This document shows, piece after piece, positions 33,369 through 41,957 of a stretch of DNA of 64,000 bases; positions within the stretch are counted from its first letter, which is position 1, and every line of letters begins with the position of its first letter. This stretch comes from Anaerocolumna xylanovorans DSM 12503 (GTDB taxonomy: Bacteria > Bacillota > Clostridia > Lachnospirales > Lachnospiraceae), in contig NZ_FRFD01000007.1 of NCBI RefSeq assembly GCF_900143645.1, positions 79,428-143,427 of the forward strand. The letters run 5' to 3'. The notes below the pieces were generated by a model, which was not told the origin of the DNA, did no database searches, and worked only from the letters and a program-made list of their open reading frames with translations. The translations under genes were made by a program, and so were the position numbers.

Positions 33369-34250
33369 TTAATATTTCTTTTTCTTTTGGTTTAGTTCCT
33401 CAAACAAATCCTTATAATTCTTATATCTTATACGGCTAAGCTTCCCATCCGAAAGTGCTTCCTTTACCTTACATCCGGGTTCATTTAAATGCATACAGCC
33501 TAAAAATCTGCATTCATCCGCATATTCATTAAATTCCGGGAAAAAATCCTTTAATTCATCCTTTTCCATGTCAGCTAAGTATAAAGAACTAAAGCCAGGC
33601 GTGTCCATTACAAATCCGCCTTCTCCCATTGCTATCAGCTCGGAATGCCTTGTAGTGTGCTTCCCTCTTTGTATCTTTTCACTGATTTCTCCTGTTTTTG
33701 TATTTGCCTCCGGAGAAAGTAAATTGACAAGAGAGGATTTTCCCACACCGGACGGTCCCGCTAACACCGTGGTTTTATGCGCAAGCAATTCCTTTAGGGA
33801 AATGATTCCTTCTTCTGTATACGTACTGGTAAACAATGTATGGTATCCGCAATTCCGGTAGGTTTCTTCCAGTAAAGCGATTTCTTTTTCCGTTACAACA
33901 TCCTTCTTATTAAAGCAAATAATCGTTTCTACCTGCTGCTTTAACATCAAAATCAAAAACCGGTCAAGAAGATTAAGGTTAGGTGCAGGCTTAGCTGCAG
34001 CAAATATAATCAGTGCCTGATCAACATTTGCTACAGCAGGTCTTATAAGTTCGTTCTGTCTTTCCCTGATATCTGTTATATTGCCCTTTTTAGAATTCTC
34101 ATCCAGAATATCCATCAGAACATCGTCGCCTACCAGCGGTTTAATATTCTGATTGCGGAAAATACCCTTTGCCTTGCATTCATAGATTTCCATGTTTTCT
34201 GCGAATACATAATAGAAACCGCCGATACCTTTTATTATCTTTCCTGTCAT
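33369..34250 (-). CDS. rsgA: Ribosome small subunit GTPase RsgA
   Basis: Circularly permuted GTPase that helps mature the 30S subunit. 293 residues from ATG (MTGKIIKGIGGFYYV), preceded by AAAGAGG; eight further upstream in-frame codons come from a repeat element and should be excluded. An N-terminal OB fold is followed by permuted GTPase motifs: G4-type FNKKDVVTEKE near residue 110, G1 GPSGVGKSSLVNLL near residue 165, G3 DTPGFSSLYL. The C-terminal zinc site is CRFLGCMHLNEPGCKVKEA. In Bacillus it also lies after prkC. Confidence 0.96.
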   Translation of the reverse strand: MTGKIIKGIGGFYYVFAENMEIYECKAKGIFRNQNIKPLVGDDVLMDILDENSKKGNITDIRERQNELIRPAVANVDQALIIFAAAKPAPNLNLLDRFLILMLKQQVETIICFNKKDVVTEKEIALLEETYRNCGYHTLFTSTYTEEGIISLKELLAHKTTVLAGPSGVGKSSLVNLLSPEANTKTGEISEKIQRGKHTTRHSELIAMGEGGFVMDTPGFSSLYLADMEKDELKDFFPEFNEYADECRFLGCMHLNEPGCKVKEALSDGKLSRIRYKNYKDLFEELNQKKKKY

Positions 34251-34325
34251 CTTAACCTCTTTCGTGAATATCAAATCTCTGATTTGATATTCCTGAATAC
34301 GTAGTTGAAAAATTTATTTTTCAAC
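34251..34325 (-). repeat. Two-hairpin element carrying the rsgA ribosome site
   Basis: GAATATCAAATC / GATTTGATATTC form a perfect 12-bp stem with a three-base loop (34266-34292), then a linker CTGAATACGTA, then GTTGAAAAA / TTTTTCAAC (34304-34325). Between the first stem and the rsgA ATG lies ACGAAAGAGGTTAAG in transcript sense, which is the ribosome site. The same ending occurs before the PTS IIA gene, murD and, in part, proC and rlmN. Confidence 0.85.
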
Positions 34326-34341
34326 CTAACCTCTTTCACAA

Positions 34342-36507
34342 CTAATTTTCCGGAGTAAATGTTACGTTCCAGGAATTACCATATTCTTCATATACAACCC
34401 ACTTACCGTTTTCCGATACTGCTCCCGGATCTCCTTCGCTAGCTTCTCGGCCTATAAACATGATTACCGTTGCGTCAGAACCGCTGCGGCTGCTTATGGA
34501 AATACTGATGGGGAAACTGTCATAGTCCTTATTTTCCTTCTGCAAGGTGGTAGTCTTACCGTCCTGTACCATCTGAATCAGTATGATACCGCTATCTCCC
34601 GGATAATCGAAAGGATTCTCATCAATGGTAACGGAACCGGTATAAGACTTAGGAGTATCATTTCCCTGGGGTCCTAAGCTAAGTACCAGGTCTACTGCTG
34701 ACCCTTTCGTTACTTCCGAACCTCCCGTAGGTCCCTGGTTCATAACCTTTCCTTTTGCATAGGTATCGGAATAATCCTTTGTAATATTTCCTGCTGCCAG
34801 GCCTTTTTCCTTTAACTTGGCTACGGCATCTGCCTTGCTAAGATTACGCACATCCGGAACCAATACGGTGGTATCTTCGGGCCCCTTGCTTAGAAGTACG
34901 GTAATGGTATCGCCTTCTTTCACCAGGCTGCCCCTGATAGGCTCTGTAGAGATAACGCTGCCTTCCGCTACCGTATCATTATATTCTGAATTAAATTTCA
35001 CTTTAAGTCCTTTATCTGTTAAGGTAGTTTCCGCCTCTTTTTGAGGATGGTTATACACATCCGGCAGCTCAAAGCTGTCAGGACCAAGGCTTACTACTAA
35101 CCTCACTTCTCCGTCGCTGTCAATCTCTGCTCCCTTGGCAGGGTATTGCTCCATAACAATGCCTTTTGCATCCGTATCGGAGGCTTTTTCAGTTTTTATA
35201 ATCTGCAAATCCTCTGATTTTTCTGCCAGCATCTTTTCAGCATCCGTCAGGGAATAACCAACTACGGAAGGCATAATCACTGTCTGTACTTCTTCCTCTG
35301 TCGGTGTTGCCGTAGGTGTAGCCGTAGTCTCTACCGGGTTATTATTTTCCCCTTTATTATTAGGGAACAGGTGGAATATATTCACTGTAAAGAAGATAAT
35401 CAAAGCCACCAGAATAATACCAACTATAATGGAGCCAATCAGTATGATTTTCTCTATTCTGGGGTCTACCTGGTCAATCTCTTCCTCATCATCCTTTACT
35501 TTTTTATTGAGATTTGTATTCGTATGTCTTAAATCAGGATTGGTATTTCCTTTTACCGTGTCAAAAGAACCGGTATTTCTGCCGGAATGAAAAGACGCAT
35601 TTTTGATATGGCTGACTTCTTCTTCTGAAATTGTTATTGTGGGAGAATCTGTAGCAGCCGCTGCGGGTATTACCACAAAATCCCCGTTGGGATTGGAGAT
35701 AGAGCGTTTTAAGTCCGCAATAAGCTCTGAAGCAGAAAGATACCGTCTTTCCGGCTTTTTCTGCATACATTTCTGGACTATCTTTTCAACGCTTAAAGGA
35801 ATGGAAGGGTCAATTTCCCTAAGAGGTATTGCTTCTCCCTGAATATGCAATAGGGCTACGGACACCGTATTATCTCCGGCAAAGGGTACCTGTCCGGACA
35901 GCATTTCATACATCGTGATACCCAATGAATAAATGTCACTCTTTTCATCACTGTAGCCTCCTCTTGCCTGCTCCGGTGAAAGATAATGCACGGACCCCAT
36001 AGCATTAGAGGTTATCGTATTGGAATTTGTCGCCTTTGCAATTCCAAAATCCGTAACCTTAACTTTTCCTTCCTTGGAAATGATAATATTCTGTGGTTTG
36101 ATATCCCTGTGAATGATGTGGTTGTTATGAGCAGCTTCCATACCCATGGCTATCTGTATGGCAATTCCCACTGCTTCCTTAACCTCAAGCTTACCCTTTC
36201 GCTCAATAAAATGCTTCAAGGTTATTCCCTCAACTAATTCCATAACGATATAGTAAAGACCGTTGTCATCTCCTACATCATATACACTGACAATATTAGG
36301 GTGGGATAAGCCTGCCGCTGACTGTGCTTCTCCTCGGAATTTCTTTACAAAGTTCGTATCATCGCTGAACTCTGGTTTCAGTACCTTAATAGCTACATAG
36401 CGGTTCAGTCTGTGGCATTTTGCTTTATAAACATCTGCCATACCACCGGAACCAACTTTATCAATTATTTCGTATCGGTCACTGATGTACATACCCGGTT
36501 TTAACAT
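34342..36507 (-). CDS. prkC: Serine/threonine protein kinase with PASTA domains (PrkC)
   Basis: Transmembrane Hanks-type kinase that senses muropeptides or lipid II. 721 residues. The kinase domain fills residues 1-270: glycine loop DKVGSGGMADVYKA, catalytic loop IIHRDIKPQNIII, DFG in KVTDFGIAKA, and SVHYLSPEQARGG. A juxtamembrane region is followed by one membrane segment (IILIGSIIVGIILVALIIFF) near residue 360. Three PASTA domains follow (MPSVVGYSLTDAEKML, LPDVYNHPQKEAETTL, VPDVRNLSKADAVAKL), then an extra extracellular domain of about 100 residues. The cognate phosphatase prpC precedes it by 14 bases. Confidence 0.97.
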   Translation of the reverse strand: MLKPGMYISDRYEIIDKVGSGGMADVYKAKCHRLNRYVAIKVLKPEFSDDTNFVKKFRGEAQSAAGLSHPNIVSVYDVGDDNGLYYIVMELVEGITLKHFIERKGKLEVKEAVGIAIQIAMGMEAAHNNHIIHRDIKPQNIIISKEGKVKVTDFGIAKATNSNTITSNAMGSVHYLSPEQARGGYSDEKSDIYSLGITMYEMLSGQVPFAGDNTVSVALLHIQGEAIPLREIDPSIPLSVEKIVQKCMQKKPERRYLSASELIADLKRSISNPNGDFVVIPAAAATDSPTITISEEEVSHIKNASFHSGRNTGSFDTVKGNTNPDLRHTNTNLNKKVKDDEEEIDQVDPRIEKIILIGSIIVGIILVALIIFFTVNIFHLFPNNKGENNNPVETTATPTATPTEEEVQTVIMPSVVGYSLTDAEKMLAEKSEDLQIIKTEKASDTDAKGIVMEQYPAKGAEIDSDGEVRLVVSLGPDSFELPDVYNHPQKEAETTLTDKGLKVKFNSEYNDTVAEGSVISTEPIRGSLVKEGDTITVLLSKGPEDTTVLVPDVRNLSKADAVAKLKEKGLAAGNITKDYSDTYAKGKVMNQGPTGGSEVTKGSAVDLVLSLGPQGNDTPKSYTGSVTIDENPFDYPGDSGIILIQMVQDGKTTTLQKENKDYDSFPISISISSRSGSDATVIMFIGREASEGDPGAVSENGKWVVYEEYGNSWNVTFTPEN

Positions 36508-36521
36508 GTTCTCACCTCTTC

Positions 36522-37247
36522 TTACATTTTTATCATAACGATAGATATATTGTCTTTTCCGCCATTATCATTGGCTCTTCCCACCAGTTTCCCGCAGGCA
36601 CCTTCCAAATCATCCGGAAATTCATTCGTTATCTCCAGTATATCCTTATCATCCATCATATTGGAAAGCCCATCGGAACACATTAGTATTATGTCTTCCT
36701 TATTAAGCTCTACCTCAAAGTAATCAGGCACAACCGTTTCACTGGCGCCAAGCGCTCTGGTAATAATATTTTTATTGGGATGAAAGCGCATCTGCTCTCT
36801 TTCTATCTCCCCATTCTTTACCATTTCTTCCACCAGGGAATGATCTTCCGTTATCTGTTTTATTTCTTTGTTTCGTATCAGATACAGCCTGCTGTCACCT
36901 ACATTGGCAACATAAAGGGTATTATTTAGAACAGTCGCTGCAACAAAAGTTGTACCCATACCATTTAGTTCTTGTCTGCTCTTTGCTTCTTCCAACAGCT
37001 TTTGATTGGTAACGGCAAGTGCCCGGGACATGGTACTAACCGGCAGACCTTCTCCTGCTGCTTTAATTGTTTCTGTAAAAACTTCTACACAGAACCTGGA
37101 AGCGTAATCCCCTGCATTGTGTCCTCCCATACCATCGGCAACTATAAATATATTTTCTAAATTACCTATATTTTCTTCTAGGGCATACACATAATCCTGA
37201 TTGACAAGCCTGGTTTTTCCTGTATCTGTCATAGAAAATGATTTCAT
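36522..37247 (-). CDS. prpC: PP2C-type protein phosphatase PrpC (Stp)
   Basis: Metal-dependent Ser/Thr phosphatase that reverses PrkC phosphorylation. 241 residues from the ATG at MKSFSMTDTGKTRLVNQD; AGGAGGT lies six bases upstream, so a GTG-type extension of eight codons is not needed. Metal-binding motifs are complete: FIVADGMGGHNAGDYAS near residue 32, VANVGDSRLYLIR near residue 110, ILMCSDGLSNMMDD near residue 185 and the final DNGGKDNISIVMI. Placed between rlmN and prkC as in Bacillus. Confidence 0.97.
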   Translation of the reverse strand: MKSFSMTDTGKTRLVNQDYVYALEENIGNLENIFIVADGMGGHNAGDYASRFCVEVFTETIKAAGEGLPVSTMSRALAVTNQKLLEEAKSRQELNGMGTTFVAATVLNNTLYVANVGDSRLYLIRNKEIKQITEDHSLVEEMVKNGEIEREQMRFHPNKNIITRALGASETVVPDYFEVELNKEDIILMCSDGLSNMMDDKDILEITNEFPDDLEGACGKLVGRANDNGGKDNISIVMIKM

Positions 37248-37275
37248 GTCTGTACCTCCTAAAACTTCCAAACTA

Positions 37276-38319
37276 TTACTCGGAAGTTTCTTCCATGTAA
37301 CTTTTTCTTAATTGTCCGCAGGCAGCGTTGATATCTGTACCCATTTCTCTTCTAATAGTAACATTAATTCCGTATTTTTCAAGTATTAATTTAAACTTCC
37401 TGACACTTTCAGTCTGGGATTGCCTGTAATCCCGCTCTTTTATAGGGTTAACGGGAATGAGATTTACATGGGCGTTCTTCCCTTTTAACAGAGCAGAAAG
37501 TTCTCTTGCCTGCTCCTTACTGTCGTTCTCTCCGGCTATGAGGCTGTACTCAAAAGTCATTCTTCTGCCCGTTTGTTCAAAATAATAATCACAGGCCTTA
37601 AGAACCTCTTCAATGGAGAACTTGTTGGCAATGGGCATAAGTTCTTTTCTGACAGTGTCATTGGAAGCATGAAGAGACAGGGCCAGGGTTATCTGAAACT
37701 TTTCTTCTGCCAGCTTTCTGATCTTGTCCGCAAGTCCGCAGGTAGATACGGTAATATTTCTCTGGCTGATATGAAGTCCGTTCTCATCCGTTAAAAGCCT
37801 GATAAAGGTTACAAGATTATCATAATTATCAAGAGGCTCTCCCGTACCCATAACCACCACATTGGAGATTCTCTCACCAGTAAGTTTTTGTACCAGATAT
37901 ACCTGGTTTAGCATTTCCGAGGCTGTGAGATTCCGTTCAAAGCCATTTAACGTTGAAGCACAGAAGCGGCAGCCCATCTTACAGCCTACCTGGGAGGATA
38001 TACATATGCTGTTCCCGTGATGGTATTTCATAAGAACACATTCTAACAGATTGCCATCCTCAAGCTGGAATAAGAACTTTGCTGTTTCTCCTGTTTTCGA
38101 TGTAAGAGTCTTTATTAACTTGAGTTCTTTAAGATCCGCTTGTTCCGTCAGAAAAGTCCTAAGGCTTTTAGGGATATTGATCATCTCTTCACAGTCCTGA
38201 ATAAGCTTAACATGAAGCCATTCATAAACCTGTGCAGCCCTGAAAGGCTTTTCGCCGGCAGCAATCAGATATTCCTCCAATTCCTTTTTATTGAAGGACT
38301 TTATATCCGTTTTACTCAT
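37276..38319 (-). CDS. rlmN: Dual-specificity 23S rRNA/tRNA adenine-C2 methyltransferase RlmN
   Basis: Radical SAM enzyme that methylates C2 of A2503 in 23S rRNA and of A37 in tRNA. 347 residues. The Cys triad is in SQVGCKMGCRFCASTLNG near residue 105, followed by MGTGEPLDNYDNLV near residue 160 and SLHASNDTVRKELMP near residue 215. The C-terminal methyl-carrier Cys is in GTDINAACGQLR near residue 335. Its ATG lies within the last codons of rsmB, after GAAAGAGG that belongs to a repeat element. Confidence 0.97.
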   Translation of the reverse strand: MSKTDIKSFNKKELEEYLIAAGEKPFRAAQVYEWLHVKLIQDCEEMINIPKSLRTFLTEQADLKELKLIKTLTSKTGETAKFLFQLEDGNLLECVLMKYHHGNSICISSQVGCKMGCRFCASTLNGFERNLTASEMLNQVYLVQKLTGERISNVVVMGTGEPLDNYDNLVTFIRLLTDENGLHISQRNITVSTCGLADKIRKLAEEKFQITLALSLHASNDTVRKELMPIANKFSIEEVLKACDYYFEQTGRRMTFEYSLIAGENDSKEQARELSALLKGKNAHVNLIPVNPIKERDYRQSQTESVRKFKLILEKYGINVTIRREMGTDINAACGQLRKSYMEETSE

Positions 38320-39712
38320 GAAACCTCTTTCCCGAATATCCGGCTTTTGACCCGATATTCCTTTTTAACCTCGCCATAAAGAAGCCGTCCGTATCATGAA
38401 TCCCCGGAACCAGCTGAAGATAGCCTTTCTCCTTCGTCTCACCGGAAAGTTTTTGGGGAAGATAATCTTCCAGGCTCTGAAGACAGAAAGGATGATTTTC
38501 CATAAACCATTCTACATTCCCAAGATTTTCATCCCTGTTTACCGTGCAGGTACTATAGATCAAGGTACCGCCTTCCTTTACGTAACTGCTTACGACAGAA
38601 AGGATTTCTCTTTGCAGCTTAACAAGCTCCCCTTGTTTTTCCAAAGTCATATTGTATTTGATATCAGGCTTTTTTCCAATAACGCCAAGGCCGGAACAGG
38701 GCAGGTCTGCAATTACAATATCAGCCTTTGAGATACTGTCCTCATCCTTTATCCTGGCGTCCCATTTTACCGTTCTGATATTGTGAAAACCCATTCTCTC
38801 TATGTTTTCCTGTATCAGGGATACCTTATAATCTGTAACATCCCTGGTTTCTAACATGCCGGTGCCTTTTAGCAGCTCTGCCCCATGAAGAGCTTTTCCG
38901 CCCGGAGCCCCGCACACATCTATGATGTAATCCTTCTCTTTAATACCCGCAATGAGTCCGATCAACATGGAGCTCTCATCCTGTACTGTGAATCTTCCTT
39001 CTTTAAAGGCTTTTATGGAATCCAGACTTTCAAAACCCTGAATCTTAAGGGCACAGTCCAGATAGCTTCCCTCTTTTACCTCTATGCTGTCTTCCCTTAA
39101 TCTGTCTGCAAGCTCCCCTGCCGTGTTCTTTGCCAGATTTACCCGTATGGTTGTGTGTTTTTTCTCCTCAAATTGGGCTGTTAACATCTTCTTTACAGTC
39201 TCGTAGTCATATTCCTTAAGCCATTTTTCTATCATCCATTTTGGTGTGGAATAAAGAATACTCAAATACTCTTCTCTGTCCTTTTCTTCACCGGGCAATA
39301 TATCCCCTCTGGAATCTCTTGCGATATTTCTTAATACGCCGTTCACAAAACCTGAGAGGCTTTTAAAACCTCTCTTTTCCGCCATCTTGACCGCTTCGTT
39401 GCAGACTGCGCTGTCCGGTACCTGATCCATGTATTTTAACTGATAAAGGGACATGCGAAGAAGGTTCCTGATAAAGGGTTTCATTTTTTCTACCCTGACT
39501 TTGGAATAGCTGTTTAAGATATAGTCAAGGGTAAGAAGCCTCTCTAAGGTTCCTTCCACCAATCTGGTGATGAAGCTTCTGTCCTGCTTTGTCAGGGTAT
39601 TTTGCATTTTCAAGGTTTTATTTAGCAGAGTGTGGCTGAAATCTCCTTTTTCCAGAATCTCTAAAAGGATATCCAATGCCAGTTCTCTGGAAGATTTCTT
39701 TTTATCTGTCAC
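38312..39712 (-). CDS. rsmB: 16S rRNA (cytosine967-C5)-methyltransferase RsmB
   Basis: SAM-dependent m5C methyltransferase with an N-terminal NusB-like RNA-binding domain. About 466 residues. I start at GTG (MTDKKKSSRELALDIL), six bases after GGAGGG; a TTG five codons upstream lies before this site. NusB-like region: residues 10-130 (DRSFITRLVEGTLERLLTLDYIL). Methyltransferase motifs: VDVCGAPGGKALHGAELL-type (IIDVCGAPGGKALHG) near residue 260, IADLPCSGLGVIGKKPDIK near 335, and LIYSTCTVNRDEN near 385 with the catalytic Cys. Its last dozen residues (AGYSGKRFHE) come from a repeat element. Confidence 0.95.
   Translation of the reverse strand: MTDKKKSSRELALDILLEILEKGDFSHTLLNKTLKMQNTLTKQDRSFITRLVEGTLERLLTLDYILNSYSKVRVEKMKPFIRNLLRMSLYQLKYMDQVPDSAVCNEAVKMAEKRGFKSLSGFVNGVLRNIARDSRGDILPGEEKDREEYLSILYSTPKWMIEKWLKEYDYETVKKMLTAQFEEKKHTTIRVNLAKNTAGELADRLREDSIEVKEGSYLDCALKIQGFESLDSIKAFKEGRFTVQDESSMLIGLIAGIKEKDYIIDVCGAPGGKALHGAELLKGTGMLETRDVTDYKVSLIQENIERMGFHNIRTVKWDARIKDEDSISKADIVIADLPCSGLGVIGKKPDIKYNMTLEKQGELVKLQREILSVVSSYVKEGGTLIYSTCTVNRDENLGNVEWFMENHPFCLQSLEDYLPQKLSGETKEKGYLQLVPGIHDTDGFFMARLKRNIGSKAGYSGKRFHE
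38320..38366 (-). repeat. Hairpin-plus-ribosome-site element inside the end of rsmB
   Basis: GAATATCCGG (38334-38343) pairs with CCCGATATTC (38351-38360) with one mismatch. In transcript sense it is followed by GGGAAAGAGGTTTC and the rlmN ATG, as in the rsgA and IIA copies. Here the whole element is also coding sequence: it specifies the last residues of RsmB. Confidence 0.65.
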
Positions 39713-40406
39713 GGTCTCTCCCTCCAAACAGGATAAGCAGCCTTAAAAGCTGAAGAATAGCGGCGGCGGCTCCTGCTACATAGGTCAAGGCTGCCGCGCC
39801 AAGAACCTTTTTTGTAATATTTACTTCATCCCCGTAAAGAATTCCGGATTCATCCAGAATCTTTACCGCTCTCCTGGAAGCATTGAATTCTACCGGAAGT
39901 GTGACTATCTGAAATAAAACGGCAAAGGAAAACAAAAGTATTCCCGCATAAATCAGTGTCTGGGACATGCTTAGTATAATTCCGGCCACAATTAACGGCC
40001 AGGCTATTTTAGAACCGAAATTGGCAATGGGAAAAATAGCCGTACGCAGACGCAAGGGTATATAACTGTTCTGGTGCTGGATGGCGTGTCCGCATTCATG
40101 GGCGGCTACACCAATAGCCGCAACCGAAGTTACATCATATACAGCATCCGAGAGCCTTAAAACCTTCCCACGCGGATCATAATGATCCGTAAGGTTCCCG
40201 CTTATATGCTGAATTGAAACATCATATATACCAGCCGAATTTAATATTTTCTGCGCTGCCTGCGCACCGGTCATACCGGATAAGCTTCGGACTCTGGAAT
40301 ATTTACGGAAGGTGGTATTTACTACCGCAGATGCTAAAAGAGTCAGAACCACACCAATAATAATTAATATATATGTGGGATCAAAGGCATAATAGTATGG
40401 ATACAT
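39702..40406 (-). CDS. YugP-like membrane zinc metallopeptidase
   Basis: Predicted membrane-bound zinc peptidase of the neutral zinc metallopeptidase family (YugP type). 234 residues with a first membrane segment near the N-terminus (ILIIIGVVLTLLASAVV) and several hydrophobic segments after residue 120. The zinc-binding HExxH motif is AAHECGHAIQHQ near residue 110, and a third ligand could be in EFNASRRAVKIL near residue 180. The target is not known. AAAGGAGG lies before the ATG. It is inserted between fmt and rsmB, which are adjacent in Bacillus, and overlaps the rsmB start by 11 bases. Confidence 0.9.
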   Translation of the reverse strand: MYPYYYAFDPTYILIIIGVVLTLLASAVVNTTFRKYSRVRSLSGMTGAQAAQKILNSAGIYDVSIQHISGNLTDHYDPRGKVLRLSDAVYDVTSVAAIGVAAHECGHAIQHQNSYIPLRLRTAIFPIANFGSKIAWPLIVAGIILSMSQTLIYAGILLFSFAVLFQIVTLPVEFNASRRAVKILDESGILYGDEVNITKKVLGAAALTYVAGAAAAILQLLRLLILFGGRDRDR

Positions 40407-40423
40407 TAAAAATCCTCCTTTTC

Positions 40424-41380
40424 TTATTGAAGCAAGGTTTTTACTTTCACTTCGTATCCCCTCAAAAAGTTTTCAGCTGTCATTCTTTTCTTTCCCTCAA
40501 GCTGCAATTCCTTCACTGCTAAAACGCCTTCTCCTGTCTGTATCAACAGAGCGTCTTTTTCAATTTCACGTACTTCTCCAGGAAGTACTGCTTCTCCAGG
40601 AAATGCTTTTTCGGAATATGCAGCTTCCGAAATAACATCAGCATCCCAAATCTTAAGAATCTTTCCCTCTAAGGCCGTATAGGCACTGGGCCAGGGATTT
40701 AAGCCCCTGATCAATCTTTCAATCTTTTCTGCAGGCTGGTTAAAGTCAATATGCCCAATGGATTTATCAAGAATCTTCGCATAGGAGGATTCTTCATCCT
40801 TTTGTTTTATCCTATTTGCCTTACCGGCTTCAATATCAGAAAGTGCCTGCAATAACAAAGGACCCGCAGCTTCTGCCAGCTTATCATGAAGGCTTCCAAA
40901 GGTTTCTTTCGGGTCAATGTTAACCTCTGCTTTACTTATCATGTCTCCGGTATCTAATCCCTCATCCATATGCATAATGGTGATACCTGTCTTTTCTTCT
41001 CCCTCGATGATACTCCATTGAATGGGCGCTGCCCCCCTATATTTTGGAAGCAGGGATGCATGTACATTAATACAGCCATACTTTGGAATCTCTAAGACAG
41101 CTTTGGGAAGAATCTGTCCAAAGGCCGCTACTACGATAACTTCCGGATTTAACTCCTTCAATACTTCTATAAATTCAGGTTCCTTCACACGCCTTGGCTG
41201 ATATACAGGAATGTCAAGGCTTAAAGCAAGCTCCTTGACAGGAGGATACTGTACTTGATTACCCCTTCCTTTGGGTTTATCCTGCTGGGTCACTGCCGCT
41301 ATCATATGATGTCCGGCATCGTGCAGTGCTTTTAATACTACCGCTGCTATCTCCGGTGTTCCCATATAAACAATATTCAT
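40424..41380 (-). CDS. fmt: Methionyl-tRNA formyltransferase
   Basis: Formylates initiator Met-tRNA with 10-formyl-THF. 318 residues. N-terminal Rossmann-like domain: YMGTPEIAAVVLKAL, then VVAAFGQILPKAVL near residue 85 and the catalytic region CINVHASLLPKYRGAAPIQ near residue 108 (Asn-His), and GITIMHMDEGLDTGDM near residue 132. The C-terminal OB-like domain includes RGLNPWPSAYTALEG near residue 215. AAGGAG precedes the ATG. It follows def by 15 bases; together they handle the formyl group on new proteins. Confidence 0.97.
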   Translation of the reverse strand: MNIVYMGTPEIAAVVLKALHDAGHHMIAAVTQQDKPKGRGNQVQYPPVKELALSLDIPVYQPRRVKEPEFIEVLKELNPEVIVVAAFGQILPKAVLEIPKYGCINVHASLLPKYRGAAPIQWSIIEGEEKTGITIMHMDEGLDTGDMISKAEVNIDPKETFGSLHDKLAEAAGPLLLQALSDIEAGKANRIKQKDEESSYAKILDKSIGHIDFNQPAEKIERLIRGLNPWPSAYTALEGKILKIWDADVISEAAYSEKAFPGEAVLPGEVREIEKDALLIQTGEGVLAVKELQLEGKKRMTAENFLRGYEVKVKTLLQ

Positions 41381-41395
41381 AAGTTTGGTACTCCT

Positions 41396-41869
41396 TTATT
41401 CCTCACTGTTTGAATGAAGCTCTCCGATTACCTTATTGACATAAAGCTCACCGTTTAAGTGATCGATCTCATGGCACAGAGCTCTTGCTAAAAGCTCCGT
41501 CCCTTCTACGGTGATTTCTTCCATATTCTCATTCAGAGCCTTCACCTTTGCATAGTTGGGCCGCTTTACAACGCCGGACTTTCCGGGTACGCTAAGGCAG
41601 CCTTCCTCTCCAATCTGTTCTCCGTCTGTTTCAAGGATTTCCGGATTTATAAGAATGATAGGCGCATCATTCTCTTCCGATACATCAATTACTATAATCC
41701 TCTTTAAAATGCCTACCTGTGGAGCTGCAAGACCAACACCATAAGCATCGTACATTGTATCAAGCATATCCTGTATTAATGTCTTTATTTTCGGAGTCAT
41801 TTCCGTTATCTCTTTTGCTCTCTTGTTTAAGATGGAATCTCCGATTGTTCTTATATTACGAATTGCCAT
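41396..41869 (-). CDS. def: Peptide deformylase
   Basis: Removes the N-formyl group from nascent proteins. 157 residues, the short Gram-positive/Gram-negative type 1-like size. The three metal-site motifs are complete: GVGLAAPQVG near residue 43, EEGCLSVPG near residue 88 with the Cys ligand, and ALCHEIDHLNG near residue 130. AAAGGAG precedes the ATG. Upstream lies a hairpin region resembling the repeat family, which separates it from priA. Confidence 0.98.
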   Translation of the reverse strand: MAIRNIRTIGDSILNKRAKEITEMTPKIKTLIQDMLDTMYDAYGVGLAAPQVGILKRIIVIDVSEENDAPIILINPEILETDGEQIGEEGCLSVPGKSGVVKRPNYAKVKALNENMEEITVEGTELLARALCHEIDHLNGELYVNKVIGELHSNSEE

Positions 41870-41957
41870 TTAAACTCCTTTCGAATACATAGCCAAAAAA
41901 TTTATTTTTAATCTATGAAAAACATACGTTTATTTTACCTATTTTCAGACTGAAAAT
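41870..41957 (-). repeat. Hairpin region between priA and def, possible divergent element copy
   Basis: ATTTTCAG / CTGAAAAT around a single A (41941-41957) sits at the priA stop codon, and nearer def an imperfect stem joins CATAG with CTATG and AAAAAT with ATTTTT. The transcript then reads TATTCGAAAGGAGTTTAA before the def ATG, similar to the ribosome-site part of the repeat family. The copy is too diverged to be certain. Confidence 0.4.

Noticed and set aside
41941..41957. ATTTTCAG-A-CTGAAAAT as a CodY box
   Set aside because: It resembles the CodY motif only loosely (different centre), lies at the end of priA rather than near a promoter, and fits better as a hairpin arm pair.
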